64,000 nucleotides of DNA, taken from assembly GCA_902596655.1 (NCBI GenBank), contig CACJUX010000005.1, positions 20,012 to 84,011 on the forward strand. Reading direction: 5' to 3'. Source of the stretch: an uncultured SAR116 cluster alpha proteobacterium. Its GTDB lineage: Bacteria > Pseudomonadota > Alphaproteobacteria > Puniceispirillales > Puniceispirillaceae. The notes below the pieces were generated by a model. That model made no database searches, was not told the origin of the DNA, and was given only the letters and a program-made list of their open reading frames with translations. Positions 1 through 8,348 of this stretch are shown here, one piece after another. The first letter of the stretch is position 1, and each line of letters starts with the position of its first letter. The translations under genes were made by a program, and so were the position numbers.

Positions 1-15
1 GGTGACGATCTCGAG

Positions 16-777
16 ATGATGCAGGTGACGCATGACCACCTTCTAAAAGCATCTGTGCGGATCACCCAACCGGTTGATGGCTACCGCGTCGGTACCGATA
101 CAGTGCTTTTGGCCGCCTCGATCAGCACAGACAATGGACGTATTCTAGATCTGGGCACCGGTGTGGGTGGGGTCGCACTTTGCATCGCTCACCGCCTTGC
201 AGGTGTAGAGATTACCGCTGTTGAAAAAGACACAGACATCGCCAAGCTTGCCGACATCAACATCACAGATAATGGGTTTGCTAGCCGGATTAGGCTGATC
301 AAGGGTGATGTTACTTCCTTACCGGTAGTTCTGGCTGCCAGTTTTGATCATGTTATAAGCAACCCGCCCTATCATGATGTGCGTGGCACCCGGCCTCGTA
401 ACCGAACCCGAGCGCTGGCTCATATGGGGGATGGTACGAGCCTTGAAGATTGGGTCAGAGCTGCGATCTGGGCGGCAAAGCCGCGCGCCAAGATCAGCTT
501 TATCTGTCGGGCTGACCGTGCGGCGGAGCTCATCACTTTGTTCGAAACACATGGTGCCGGGGAAACGCTGGTCTTTCCGCTATGGCCGCGGCATAGCAGC
601 CCGGCAGGCCGGGTGATCATTCAGGCGCGTCGAGGCGTAAAGGGGCCGGGTGCCATCCTTCCCGGCCTTGTCATTCAGAATGACAAAGGTGGCTACAGCG
701 AAATGGCCAGTGGCATCATGGCGGGCGATGCGCTTTTTGTTATACACCCGGCCCGGCCAAAGACGACACCGAATTGA
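16..777 (+). CDS. TrmN6-like tRNA1(Val) (adenine-N6)-methyltransferase, 5' end uncertain
   Basis: This is a class I SAM-dependent methyltransferase of the YfiC/TrmN6 type (COG4123-like). In E. coli that family methylates the N6 of A37 in tRNA-Val. The SAM-binding motif I, LDLGTGVGG, is seen at residues 44-52, and the N6-adenine signature NPPY at 116-119. The N-terminal segment QPVDGYRVGTDTVLLA is typical of the family. The frame is open to base 1, with no in-frame stop before the ATG at 16 and only a weak ribosome site, so the true start may lie outside the window. It reads in the same direction as the S49 peptidase 56 bases downstream. The methyltransferase assignment is firm; the exact tRNA target is inferred. 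Confidence 0.8.
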   Translation: MMQVTHDHLLKASVRITQPVDGYRVGTDTVLLAASISTDNGRILDLGTGVGGVALCIAHRLAGVEITAVEKDTDIAKLADINITDNGFASRIRLIKGDVTSLPVVLAASFDHVISNPPYHDVRGTRPRNRTRALAHMGDGTSLEDWVRAAIWAAKPRAKISFICRADRAAELITLFETHGAGETLVFPLWPRHSSPAGRVIIQARRGVKGPGAILPGLVIQNDKGGYSEMASGIMAGDALFVIHPARPKTTPN

Positions 778-833
778 AACTCATTGGGGCAACCGTCTGT
801 CGAAAAACCTAAGCTTTAAAAAGGTCACACATT

Positions 834-1682
834 ATGAAAATCTTGTCCTCTATTGTCTCCCTCCTGTTTTTTTGGCGCAAAAAGAAATCCGTGGTGCCGA
901 TGGTGCGTCTGGCTGGGGTGATTTCATCTGCACCGTCTCTGCGACGGGGGCTGTCGCTCGAATCAATAGAGCCACAATTGAAAAAGGCCTTTTCGGTGCG
1001 CTCGGCCAAGGCGGTGGCGCTGATCATCAATTCGCCCGGCGGCTCGCCGGTGCAATCGGCACTGATCGGCCAGCGTATACGAGACCTTGCTGGCAAAGCT
1101 GATGTGCCAGTTCTGGCTTTTTGTGAAGATGTCGCGGCAAGTGGTGGGTATTGGATTGCCGCCAGCGCTGACGAAATCTTTGCAAATGGTGCCTCGGTCA
1201 TCGGGTCAATTGGCGTTGTTTCGGCCGGATTTGGCTTTGACCGGGCGATTGAGAAGATTGGCGTCGACCGGCGTGTCCAAACCGCAGGGCGCAACAAGAT
1301 GATCCTCGACCCATTCCAGCCACAGCGGGAAGAGGATGTTGAGCGGCTGAGGGAGTTGCAATCAGATATTCATCAGCAATTTATCAGCCATGTGCTTGAC
1401 CGGCGCGGAGCACGATTGCAAGAACCTCACGATGATTTGTTCAGCGGTGCTTTCTGGACTGGCCAACGTGCGGTCGATCTTGGCCTCATTGATGGTCTTG
1501 GCGAATGCCGTCAGGTGCTGCGTGACAGGTTTGGCGAGGAAGTCAGTTTCATGTTCATTGAGCCTAAGCGGAAATTTCTTGCTGGCCTAGGTGGGTTGCC
1601 CGGATCGCTCGCAGGTGGCATTGTTGATGAGGCGACGGAAATGGTGACTGAGAAAGCCCTGCTTTCGCGTTTTGGTCTCTAG
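834..1682 (+). CDS. S49 family peptidase (SppA-like, single-domain)
   Basis: This is a serine protease of the signal peptide peptidase A / SohB family, expected at the inner membrane, where such enzymes clear signal peptides and other membrane peptides. The nucleophile is probably Ser103 in ASGGYW, and the general base Lys155 in GRNK. Their 52-residue spacing equals that known for short bacterial SppA enzymes with a Ser-Lys dyad. At 282 residues it is a short, single-core form, not the double-length E. coli SppA. A hydrophobic stretch at residues 3-14 followed by RKKK could be a short membrane anchor. An AAAAGG ribosome site precedes the ATG. The family call is sure; the substrates are unknown. 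Confidence 0.88.
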   Translation: MKILSSIVSLLFFWRKKKSVVPMVRLAGVISSAPSLRRGLSLESIEPQLKKAFSVRSAKAVALIINSPGGSPVQSALIGQRIRDLAGKADVPVLAFCEDVAASGGYWIAASADEIFANGASVIGSIGVVSAGFGFDRAIEKIGVDRRVQTAGRNKMILDPFQPQREEDVERLRELQSDIHQQFISHVLDRRGARLQEPHDDLFSGAFWTGQRAVDLGLIDGLGECRQVLRDRFGEEVSFMFIEPKRKFLAGLGGLPGSLAGGIVDEATEMVTEKALLSRFGL

Positions 1683-1766
1683 CTCCGTCACTGAACCGAT
1701 GTTGTGTATGAATTTATTCTTTGAGCACCGTCGTGGATGGTGGTGTGATACTGGAGTGACACTGTC

Positions 1767-2021
1767 ATGATGCCTTCCTTGCCCAAACTGATTGCTCTGG
1801 CGCTGGTTCTGTGGACTGTTTGGAAGGTATTTCGGATAATTGAACATCGTAGGAAAGTGGCACGCAATGAGACTGATGACTTTCCCGGCGACAAATCTTC
1901 GGAACATACCAGCGCCAGCGCCAAAAAAAAGAACCAGTCACTCGATCTCGAGGAGTGCCCGGACTGCGGATCATGGGTGATCCCGCCCTGTGACTGCAAA
2001 AACTTTAGTGAGGGTGGATAA
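1767..2021 (+). CDS. Small membrane protein with C-terminal cysteine cluster
   Basis: This 84-residue protein was not recognised by name. It has one predicted membrane segment at about residues 6-24 (LIALALVLWTVWKVF), a basic, polar middle, and a C-terminal cluster ECPDCGSWVIPPCDC. The CxxC plus CxC spacing could bind zinc or another metal. ATG codons at 1767 and 1770 are both possible; a GGAG sequence lies upstream. It sits between the S49 peptidase and glyQ and reads the same way. The intact frame, start signal and non-random ending argue that it is real. Function is unknown; a membrane-tethered metal-binding or redox role is only inference from the cysteines. Confidence 0.65.
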   Translation: MMPSLPKLIALALVLWTVWKVFRIIEHRRKVARNETDDFPGDKSSEHTSASAKKKNQSLDLEECPDCGSWVIPPCDCKNFSEGG

Positions 2022-2134
2022 AGCTGGCCTTGGAGCCAAATTGGCGTGTGCTTGCGCTTGCCTTTTGGGGGTGTTGCGGCTAGGTTGCGCCCAGTTTTCA
2101 CAACGTCATCCATGCGCCACGGACGGGGCTGTTT

Positions 2135-3064
2135 ATGTTCAAGACACACCTCACGACTGAGGGGCTGGATTTCCAGTCAATTTTCCTGAACTTACAGCGA
2201 TATTGGGCCAGCAGGGGTGCCACCATCCTGCAGCCCTATGACATGGAGGTTGGCGCGGGTACGTTTCACCCTGCAACATCCTTGCGGGCGCTTGGGCCAG
2301 ACCATCATTGGCGCGCCGCCTATGTGCAGCCGTCGCGTCGTCCAACCGATGGTCGCTTTGGTGAAAATCCAAACAGGTTGCAGCATTACTATCAGTTCCA
2401 AACGATTTTTAAACCATCGCCACCAAACAGCAAGGAGCTGTATCTTGACAGTTTGACAGCCATCGGTCTTGATCCGGCGGGGCATGACATTCGGTTCGTT
2501 GAGGATGATTGGGAATCGCCAACGCTTGGCGCATGGGGGCTTGGCTGGGAGGTTTGGTGCAATGGAATGGAGGTTTCTCAATTCACCTATTTCCAGCAGG
2601 TTGGTGGTATAGAGTGCGATCCTGTTCCAGTTGAGTTGACCTACGGGCTGGAGCGTCTAGCAATGTTCATTCAGGGTATCGACAATGTTTATGATTTGGA
2701 CTGGGACGGCGTGCCGGCAGACAAAGGTGGCAAAAGTTATGGTGATATTTTTCGCCGCGCTGAGATGGAATTTTCTGGCTGGAATTTTTACCATGCAGAA
2801 ACTGATATGCTGCTTGGTCATTTCCGTGATGCCGAGACTGAGTGCAGCCGATTGCTTGCTTTGGAGACACCGCTGGCACTGCCAGCCTATGACCAATGTA
2901 TGAAAGCCAGCCACCTGTTCAATCTTCTTGATGCGCGCGGTGTCATTTCCGTGACGGAACGCGCCGCCTATATTGGTCGGGTGCGGGCGCTCGCCAAAGC
3001 TTGTTGCGAAGCTTGGATCGGTGCGGTAGATGCCAGAACGACAGGGAAGACAGCCGATGGCTGA
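2135..3064 (+). CDS. glyQ: Glycyl-tRNA synthetase alpha subunit
   Basis: This is the alpha chain of the bacterial alpha2-beta2 glycyl-tRNA synthetase, a class II enzyme that charges tRNA-Gly in the cytoplasm. The protein is 309 residues, close to the usual 300. It has the family segments [12 protein letters not shown] near the N-terminus, [35 protein letters not shown] and [20 protein letters not shown]. The alpha subunit carries the aminoacylation site. The ATG at 2135 follows a GACGGGG stretch. It overlaps glyS by 8 bases, so the two subunits are probably translationally coupled, as expected for a fixed stoichiometry. Confidence 0.97.
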   Translation: MFKTHLTTEGLDFQSIFLNLQRYWASRGATILQPYDMEVGAGTFHPATSLRALGPDHHWRAAYVQPSRRPTDGRFGENPNRLQHYYQFQTIFKPSPPNSKELYLDSLTAIGLDPAGHDIRFVEDDWESPTLGAWGLGWEVWCNGMEVSQFTYFQQVGGIECDPVPVELTYGLERLAMFIQGIDNVYDLDWDGVPADKGGKSYGDIFRRAEMEFSGWNFYHAETDMLLGHFRDAETECSRLLALETPLALPAYDQCMKASHLFNLLDARGVISVTERAAYIGRVRALAKACCEAWIGAVDARTTGKTADG

Positions 3065-5132
3065 CAAAACCGCCGATCTGCTGATTGAAATCATCTGCGA
3101 GGAAATTCCCGCCTGGATGCAGGCGCGGTCGGCCTTTGATCTTGCAAGATTATTTGCCGATGCTCTCGCGGCAGCCAATCTCGTCCACGGTCAGATGCAT
3201 AGCTTTGTCGCGCCGCGCCATCTCGCGCTTTATGTCGAAGGGGTGTTGGCGCAACAGCAGGACACTATATCGGAAAAGCGCGGCCCACGAGTTGATGCGC
3301 CCGGACAGGCAATCAACGGCTTTTTAAAATCAACAGGCCTCACCCGAGAGCAGCTTATCGCTGAGAAAACACCAAAGGGAACTTTCCTGTTTGCCCGGAC
3401 CAAAATGAAAGGGGCGGCGACTGCTACGCTTCTACCAGCAATGATTTGTGACATACTGGCCAATTTCCCTTGGCCAAAAAGTCAGCGCTGGGGCACCAAC
3501 TCGTTCCGTTGGGTGCGGCCAATGCACCGGGTGAATGTGCTCTTTGGCGCTGCTAGTCTTGAGGGCGCACTTGATATGGGGGGTGCAAAGTTGCCTTTTA
3601 CCACTGTCAGCAGAGGTCATTATTTCGATGCGCCAGTCGATCTTGATCTCAGCGGAGTTGGTAGTGCCAATGATTATGTTGCGCTGCTACGCGGGGCGCA
3701 TGTGATTGTCGACCAACTTGAGCGTATTGATATGATTCGGCAAGGTGCAGCTGAACTTGCCACTCGTCTTGGCTGCGATCTGAAAACTAAAGATGCGAAT
3801 ATTGCCGAGACAGCTGGCCTCGTCGAGCACCCTCACTTGCTTGTTGGCACCATTGAAGACCGTTTCATGTCCCTGCCTCCTGAGGTGCTGCAATCCTCGA
3901 TTGAGACACATCAGAAATATATCACGCTGCAAGCGCATGACGGGTCATTCTCACCGTATTTCGTTGTTGTCAGCAACCGCCTTTCAGATGATGAGCGCGA
4001 TGCCGTTATTCTTGCTGGAAATCAGCGCGTGTTGCGTGCCCGGCTGGCAGATGCAGAGTTTTTCTGGATTGAAGATGGCAGCATTCCACTTGCCGATTTC
4101 TTGCCGCACCTTGCCAATGTCGCCTTCTATGAGCGTCTTGGCACATTATATGACAAGTCGCTGCGACTTGAAAAGTTAGCGGCTGATATCGCCGCTGCCA
4201 TTCCAGGGGCGGATGAGATCATTGCAGCACGTGCGGGACTGCTTGCCAAGGCTGATCTGGCGACGGGCATGGTTAGCGAGTTCCCCGAATTGCAGGGTAT
4301 TATGGGTGGCTATTACGCTAAGGGTGCTGGTGAGGATGCAGCCGCCGCTGAGGCGATCGCGGTGCACTACCGTCCAGAGGGCCCTGATGACAGTCTGCCG
4401 GCCACCGCCGAGGGACTAGCGGTCGCACTGGCAGACAAAATTGATACGCTCGTTGGCTTTTTTGGTGTTGGCGCACGACCAACCGGTTCCAAGGATCCGT
4501 TTGCCCTGCGCCGGGCCGCACTTGGCGTGATCCGAATCCTGATCGAAGGCAATATCAGCTTGTCACTGCATGGCGTTTTGCAAAATGCCGCAGTCTATTA
4601 CGGATTTACGACGATTGATGATGAATTGCTGCCGTTCATTCGCGAACGTCTGCGCGTCAACCTTCGGGACACCGGCATCGCGCATGATGTCGTTGCTGCG
4701 GCGCTTGGCAATGGCGAGCTTGACGACATCTGCCTGCTTGCTGATCGTGCCACTGCCCTTGGCAATTTTCTTTGTAGTGAGAATGGTGCTGGCCTAGTGG
4801 CTTGCTGGCGGCGTGCGACAAGTATTTTGAAATTCGAGGAAAGCAAAGACAAAAAGGCATTTGCTTCTGAAACTGACCCCAGCCTTTTTGTAAATTCCGC
4901 CGAGACCGAGCTACATGCGGCCCTTGAGGCTCTGCCGAAGGCATCTACTGATGCCGATCTAGGTGCGGCGCTCATTTCGCTTGGTGGAATGCGTGCGCCT
5001 ATTGATCGTTTCTTTGACGAAGTTGTCGTGAATGACGATAATCCTTCTATAAGGAGCAACAGGCTTGGGCTTTTGGCAATGGTACGTGAGAAAATGCTTG
5101 GGGTAGCAGATTTTTCCAAATTAGAAGGCTAG
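3057..5132 (+). CDS. glyS: Glycyl-tRNA synthetase beta subunit
   Basis: This is the beta chain (about 691 residues) of tetrameric glycyl-tRNA synthetase, responsible largely for tRNA recognition. The start is set at the ATG at 3057, which gives the conserved opening [19 protein letters not shown] and lies behind an AGGGAAG ribosome site. An upstream ATG at 3030 would add a nine-residue extension inside glyQ and is less likely. Family segments include [37 protein letters not shown] and [12 protein letters not shown] followed by [14 protein letters not shown]. It overlaps glyQ and is followed six bases later by ppdK, so glyQ-glyS-ppdK looks like one transcription unit. Confidence 0.96.
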   Translation: MADKTADLLIEIICEEIPAWMQARSAFDLARLFADALAAANLVHGQMHSFVAPRHLALYVEGVLAQQQDTISEKRGPRVDAPGQAINGFLKSTGLTREQLIAEKTPKGTFLFARTKMKGAATATLLPAMICDILANFPWPKSQRWGTNSFRWVRPMHRVNVLFGAASLEGALDMGGAKLPFTTVSRGHYFDAPVDLDLSGVGSANDYVALLRGAHVIVDQLERIDMIRQGAAELATRLGCDLKTKDANIAETAGLVEHPHLLVGTIEDRFMSLPPEVLQSSIETHQKYITLQAHDGSFSPYFVVVSNRLSDDERDAVILAGNQRVLRARLADAEFFWIEDGSIPLADFLPHLANVAFYERLGTLYDKSLRLEKLAADIAAAIPGADEIIAARAGLLAKADLATGMVSEFPELQGIMGGYYAKGAGEDAAAAEAIAVHYRPEGPDDSLPATAEGLAVALADKIDTLVGFFGVGARPTGSKDPFALRRAALGVIRILIEGNISLSLHGVLQNAAVYYGFTTIDDELLPFIRERLRVNLRDTGIAHDVVAAALGNGELDDICLLADRATALGNFLCSENGAGLVACWRRATSILKFEESKDKKAFASETDPSLFVNSAETELHAALEALPKASTDADLGAALISLGGMRAPIDRFFDEVVVNDDNPSIRSNRLGLLAMVREKMLGVADFSKLEG

Positions 5133-5138
5133 GGTTGC

Positions 5139-7826
5139 ATGACTGAGAACACCACCGCCGGATATACCGGCACTGCTTGGGTTTATAATTTTGGAGCGGC
5201 TGGCACCGAGGGTGACGGTTCGATGCGCAATTTACTTGGCGGTAAGGGGGCCAACCTCGCTGAGATGAGTGGTATTGGCTTGCCGGTGCCGCCTGGATTT
5301 ACCATCACTACCGAGGTCTGCACCTACTTTTATAACAATGGTCGCGAATATCCAGTCGAGTTGGAAGCGCAGGTCAGAGATGCCATTTTGCGGATCGAGA
5401 CTGAAACAGGCGCGTATTTTGCTGATTCGGCAAACCCGCTCTTGGTATCGGTTCGCTCCGGCGCGCGGGCTTCAATGCCGGGGATGATGGATACTGTTCT
5501 CAACCTCGGCCTGAATGACGAGACAGCCGCCGGGCTTGCGGCGCGGGCTGATGATGCGCGCTTTGCTTATGACAGCTATCGCCGCTTCATTCAGATGTAT
5601 GCTGATGTTGTTATGGGTGTCGATCACGGCCTCTTTGAGGATGCGCTTGAGACGATGAAGCTCAAACGCGGGGTGTTCGATGACACAGGCCTTGAAGGCG
5701 ACGATCTAAAGGCGCTTGTCGATGAGTTCAAGACTATTGTATCGGACGAAGCCGAAACCGACTTCCCTCAGGACCCATGGGTCCAGCTCTGGGGGGCTGT
5801 TGGCGCGGTTTTCATTAGTTGGATGAACGCAAGAGCCATTACCTATCGCCGTCTGAATAGCATTCCAGCTTCTTGGGGAACGGCTGTCAACGTGCAGGCG
5901 ATGGTTTTTGGAAATATGGGAACTGATTGTGCAACTGGTGTTGCCTTTACTCGCAATCCATCAACAGGTGAAAACAGCTTTTATGGTGAATTTCTTATCA
6001 ATGCACAGGGCGAAGATGTTGTCGCCGGTATTCGCACACCGTTGCCACTGACCCGTGCTGCGCGTCAGGATGGTGACGGTGAATCAATGGAAGAGGCGAT
6101 GCCGGACGTTTTTGCCCAGCTTGATGCGGTGCGCTACCAGCTGGAAAAACATTACACAGACATGCAGGATCTAGAATTCACCGTCCAGCAGAACAAGCTT
6201 TACATGCTGCAGACGAGAAGCGGCAAGCGCACTGCCGAGGCTGCGTTGCGAATGTCTGTCGAAATGGCCGAGGAGGGGTTGATTTCGAAGGATGAAGCGT
6301 TGTTGCGCGTCGATCCGAATGCCCTAGACCAGCTGTTGCATCCCACTCTTGACCCAATGGCGGAGAAAGACGTTCTTACGCGTGGATTGCCCGCGTCACC
6401 CGGTGCTGCCTGCGGGCAGATTGTTTTGAGTGCTGACAAGGCAGAAGAGATGGCCGCGGCAGGTCATCAGGTCATTCTTGTCCGGTTAGAAACTAGCCCG
6501 GAGGACATTCATGGCATGCATGCTGCTGCTGGTATTTTGACCGCGCGTGGAGGCATGACAAGCCATGCGGCCGTGGTTGCGCGTGGGATGGGTCGGGCCT
6601 GTGTAGCAGGCGCGGGTGATCTGCGCTTTGATGAGGTCAGCGGCACTTTTTTCATCATGGATACGCAATTATGCCAAGGCGATGTCATCACCATCGATGG
6701 TAGCAGTGGCGAGGTGTATCGCGGCGCCGTTGCTACCGTTCAGCCCCGTATGTCAGAAGCTTTTTCAACAATTATGGAGTGGACTGACCAGCGCCGACGC
6801 ATGGCGGTTCGCACCAACGCTGAAACCCCGGCGGATGCCCGCACGGCTGTTGGATTTGGAGCAGAGGGCATAGGCCTGTGCCGCACGGAACATATGTTCT
6901 TTGATCAGGACCGGATTATTGTCATGCGGCAGATGATCATGGCAGCCGATGCCGAGGGGCGTGAGGCGGCCCTGGCAAAATTATTGCCTATGCAGCGCCT
7001 GGATTTTGAGGAGTTGTTCTCGATCATGGCTGGTCTGCCAGTCACCATCCGGCTGCTTGACCCACCGCTGCATGAATTTCTACCACATTCGGATGAGGAC
7101 CTTGCCGATGTTGCCGAGGCAGCTGGCGTGTCCAGCGAAACCGCCCGGCAAAGAGCGTTGAAACTTGAAGAATCTAACCCGATGCTCGGCCACCGTGGAT
7201 GCCGGCTTGCCATTACCTATCCAGAAATATGCCGGATGCAGGCGCGCGCCATTTTTGAGGCAGCTTGTGCTGTTGCTGCCAAGGGTAAAGCGCCAGTTCC
7301 TGAAATCATGGTGCCACTGGCAGCGACTGGAAAAGAGGTTGCGCTCTGCAAAACTGTTATTGATGAGGAGGCCGTATCTGTCATGGCAGAGACTGGAAAG
7401 CAGATCAGCTATTTGGTTGGCACCATGGTGGAGTTGCCCCGGGCGGCGATTTGCGCAAATGACCTTGCTGCCGAGGCTGAGTTTTTTTCCTTTGGCACAA
7501 ATGATCTGACACAGACCGCGCTAGGGATCAGTCGTGACGATGCTGGCGCCTTTTTGCACCACTACACCGATGCCGAAATCTATGCCAGTGATCCGTTTGT
7601 TTCGATAGACCGCGAGGGAGTTGGTGCGTTGGTGAAAATTGGGGTTGAGGGCGGCCGCAAACAACGTCCTGATATCAAGTTGGGCATTTGCGGTGAGCAT
7701 GGTGGGGACGCCGCCTCCATTATCTTTTTCGAAGAGGTGGGTCTAGATTATGTCTCTTGCTCTCCTTACCGCGTTCCAGCAGCTCGTCTTGCTGCAGCAC
7801 AGGCGGCAATTCGGGTGCAGGGGTGA
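5139..7826 (+). CDS. ppdK: Pyruvate, phosphate dikinase
   Basis: This enzyme interconverts pyruvate + ATP + phosphate and phosphoenolpyruvate + AMP + pyrophosphate in the cytoplasm. The 895-residue length is normal. In order it has the N-terminal nucleotide-binding domain (GGKGANLAEM, SVRSGARASMPGMMDTVLNLG), the swivelling phosphohistidine domain with GGMTSHAAVVARGMG (catalytic His about residue 476), and the C-terminal PEP/pyruvate barrel (GIGLCRTEHMFF, ESNPMLGHRGCRL, SFGTNDLTQ, GICGEHGGD). An AGGGTT ribosome site lies just before the ATG. The position directly after glyQS is commonly seen in Alphaproteobacteria. The direction of flux in vivo (gluconeogenic or glycolytic) cannot be read from sequence. 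Confidence 0.97.
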   Translation: MTENTTAGYTGTAWVYNFGAAGTEGDGSMRNLLGGKGANLAEMSGIGLPVPPGFTITTEVCTYFYNNGREYPVELEAQVRDAILRIETETGAYFADSANPLLVSVRSGARASMPGMMDTVLNLGLNDETAAGLAARADDARFAYDSYRRFIQMYADVVMGVDHGLFEDALETMKLKRGVFDDTGLEGDDLKALVDEFKTIVSDEAETDFPQDPWVQLWGAVGAVFISWMNARAITYRRLNSIPASWGTAVNVQAMVFGNMGTDCATGVAFTRNPSTGENSFYGEFLINAQGEDVVAGIRTPLPLTRAARQDGDGESMEEAMPDVFAQLDAVRYQLEKHYTDMQDLEFTVQQNKLYMLQTRSGKRTAEAALRMSVEMAEEGLISKDEALLRVDPNALDQLLHPTLDPMAEKDVLTRGLPASPGAACGQIVLSADKAEEMAAAGHQVILVRLETSPEDIHGMHAAAGILTARGGMTSHAAVVARGMGRACVAGAGDLRFDEVSGTFFIMDTQLCQGDVITIDGSSGEVYRGAVATVQPRMSEAFSTIMEWTDQRRRMAVRTNAETPADARTAVGFGAEGIGLCRTEHMFFDQDRIIVMRQMIMAADAEGREAALAKLLPMQRLDFEELFSIMAGLPVTIRLLDPPLHEFLPHSDEDLADVAEAAGVSSETARQRALKLEESNPMLGHRGCRLAITYPEICRMQARAIFEAACAVAAKGKAPVPEIMVPLAATGKEVALCKTVIDEEAVSVMAETGKQISYLVGTMVELPRAAICANDLAAEAEFFSFGTNDLTQTALGISRDDAGAFLHHYTDAEIYASDPFVSIDREGVGALVKIGVEGGRKQRPDIKLGICGEHGGDAASIIFFEEVGLDYVSCSPYRVPAARLAAAQAAIRVQG

Positions 7827-7848
7827 TCCGGGTCTTCGCCAGATTTTG

Positions 7849-7874
7849 AAAAAAGCCGGATTTGAGTTGGCCTT
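7849..7874 (-). terminator. Candidate rho-independent terminator of rpmE
   Basis: Read on the minus strand, AAGGCC pairs with GGCTTT (one G-U pair) around an 11-base loop, and the stem runs into a stretch of six T. It lies just beyond the rpmE stop codon in the gap between convergent ppdK and rpmE. Confidence 0.5.
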
Positions 7875-7897
7875 CGTAAATTAGTGATCGGCCTGAG

Positions 7898-8119
7898 CTA
7901 TTTGATATCAAGCCCTGAAAAGCGCTTATTGAAACGCGCGACTTGGCCACCTGAGTCTACGATGCGGTGCTGGCCGGTCCATGCTGGGTGCGTTTTCGGG
8001 TCGATGTCAAGCTTCATTACATCACCCTCCTTTCCCCATGTTGAACGAGTTTTGCGCTTGCTGCCATCAGTCATCACCAAGGTAATTTCATGATAGTCTG
8101 GATGAATGCCCTTTTTCAC
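7898..8119 (-). CDS. rpmE: 50S ribosomal protein L31 (zinc-free type)
   Basis: L31 is a small protein of the large ribosomal subunit that bridges toward the 30S subunit. The 73-residue product opens [10 protein letters not shown] and holds [24 protein letters not shown], the family signature. It contains no cysteine at all, so it is the C-minus form that does not bind zinc, unlike the four-cysteine E. coli protein. This form is usual in Alphaproteobacteria. The start codon is GTG, six bases after AGGAGA. The gene is divergent from the ABC exporter gene and probably transcribed from the TATAAC promoter at 8244-8272, giving a leader of roughly 115 bases. Confidence 0.95.
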   Translation of the reverse strand: MKKGIHPDYHEITLVMTDGSKRKTRSTWGKEGDVMKLDIDPKTHPAWTGQHRIVDSGGQVARFNKRFSGLDIK

Positions 8120-8243
8120 GGCGCTCTCCTAGTCTCATCCTTGCAGTGTTTCCCGCAGGGTTTCTGTTTCCTCAATCCTGTCTACGCCGGCAGTCGTCAA
8201 CGATTTGATCGGCCAAGAGCCCTGGCAATTAGACTGATGCGGT

Positions 8244-8272
8244 GTTATATCGACATCGGCACTGTAGCGCAA
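8244..8272 (-). promoter_or_regulatory. Candidate sigma-70-type promoter of rpmE
   Basis: On the minus strand, TTGCGC (8272-8267) and TATAAC (8249-8244) are separated by 17 bases. The -10 matches five of six consensus bases; the -35 only the first three. It points at rpmE and would leave a leader of roughly 115 bases. Confidence 0.45.
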
Positions 8273-8304
8273 GCCTCAAAGCCTGTTTGGTGCCCTTTTT
8301 CACC

Positions 8305-8330
8305 GCGGCGATGCGCCGCTTCCCTTTTTT
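8305..8330 (+). terminator. GC-rich hairpin with T-run ahead of the ABC exporter gene
   Basis: GCGGCG (8305-8310) pairs perfectly with CGCCGC (8314-8319) around a three-base loop, followed by TTCCCTTTTTT. This has the shape of an intrinsic terminator. It lies only about 18 bases before the exporter start, so it could be an attenuator or the end of a short upstream transcript. Which of these applies cannot be told from sequence. Confidence 0.5.
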
Positions 8331-8348
8331 AATGGATGGCAGTTGATA

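Noticed and set aside
2022..2134. A T-box leader ahead of glyQ
   Set aside because: No specifier stem, T-box sequence or terminator/antiterminator pair can be seen, and T-boxes are not expected in Alphaproteobacteria.
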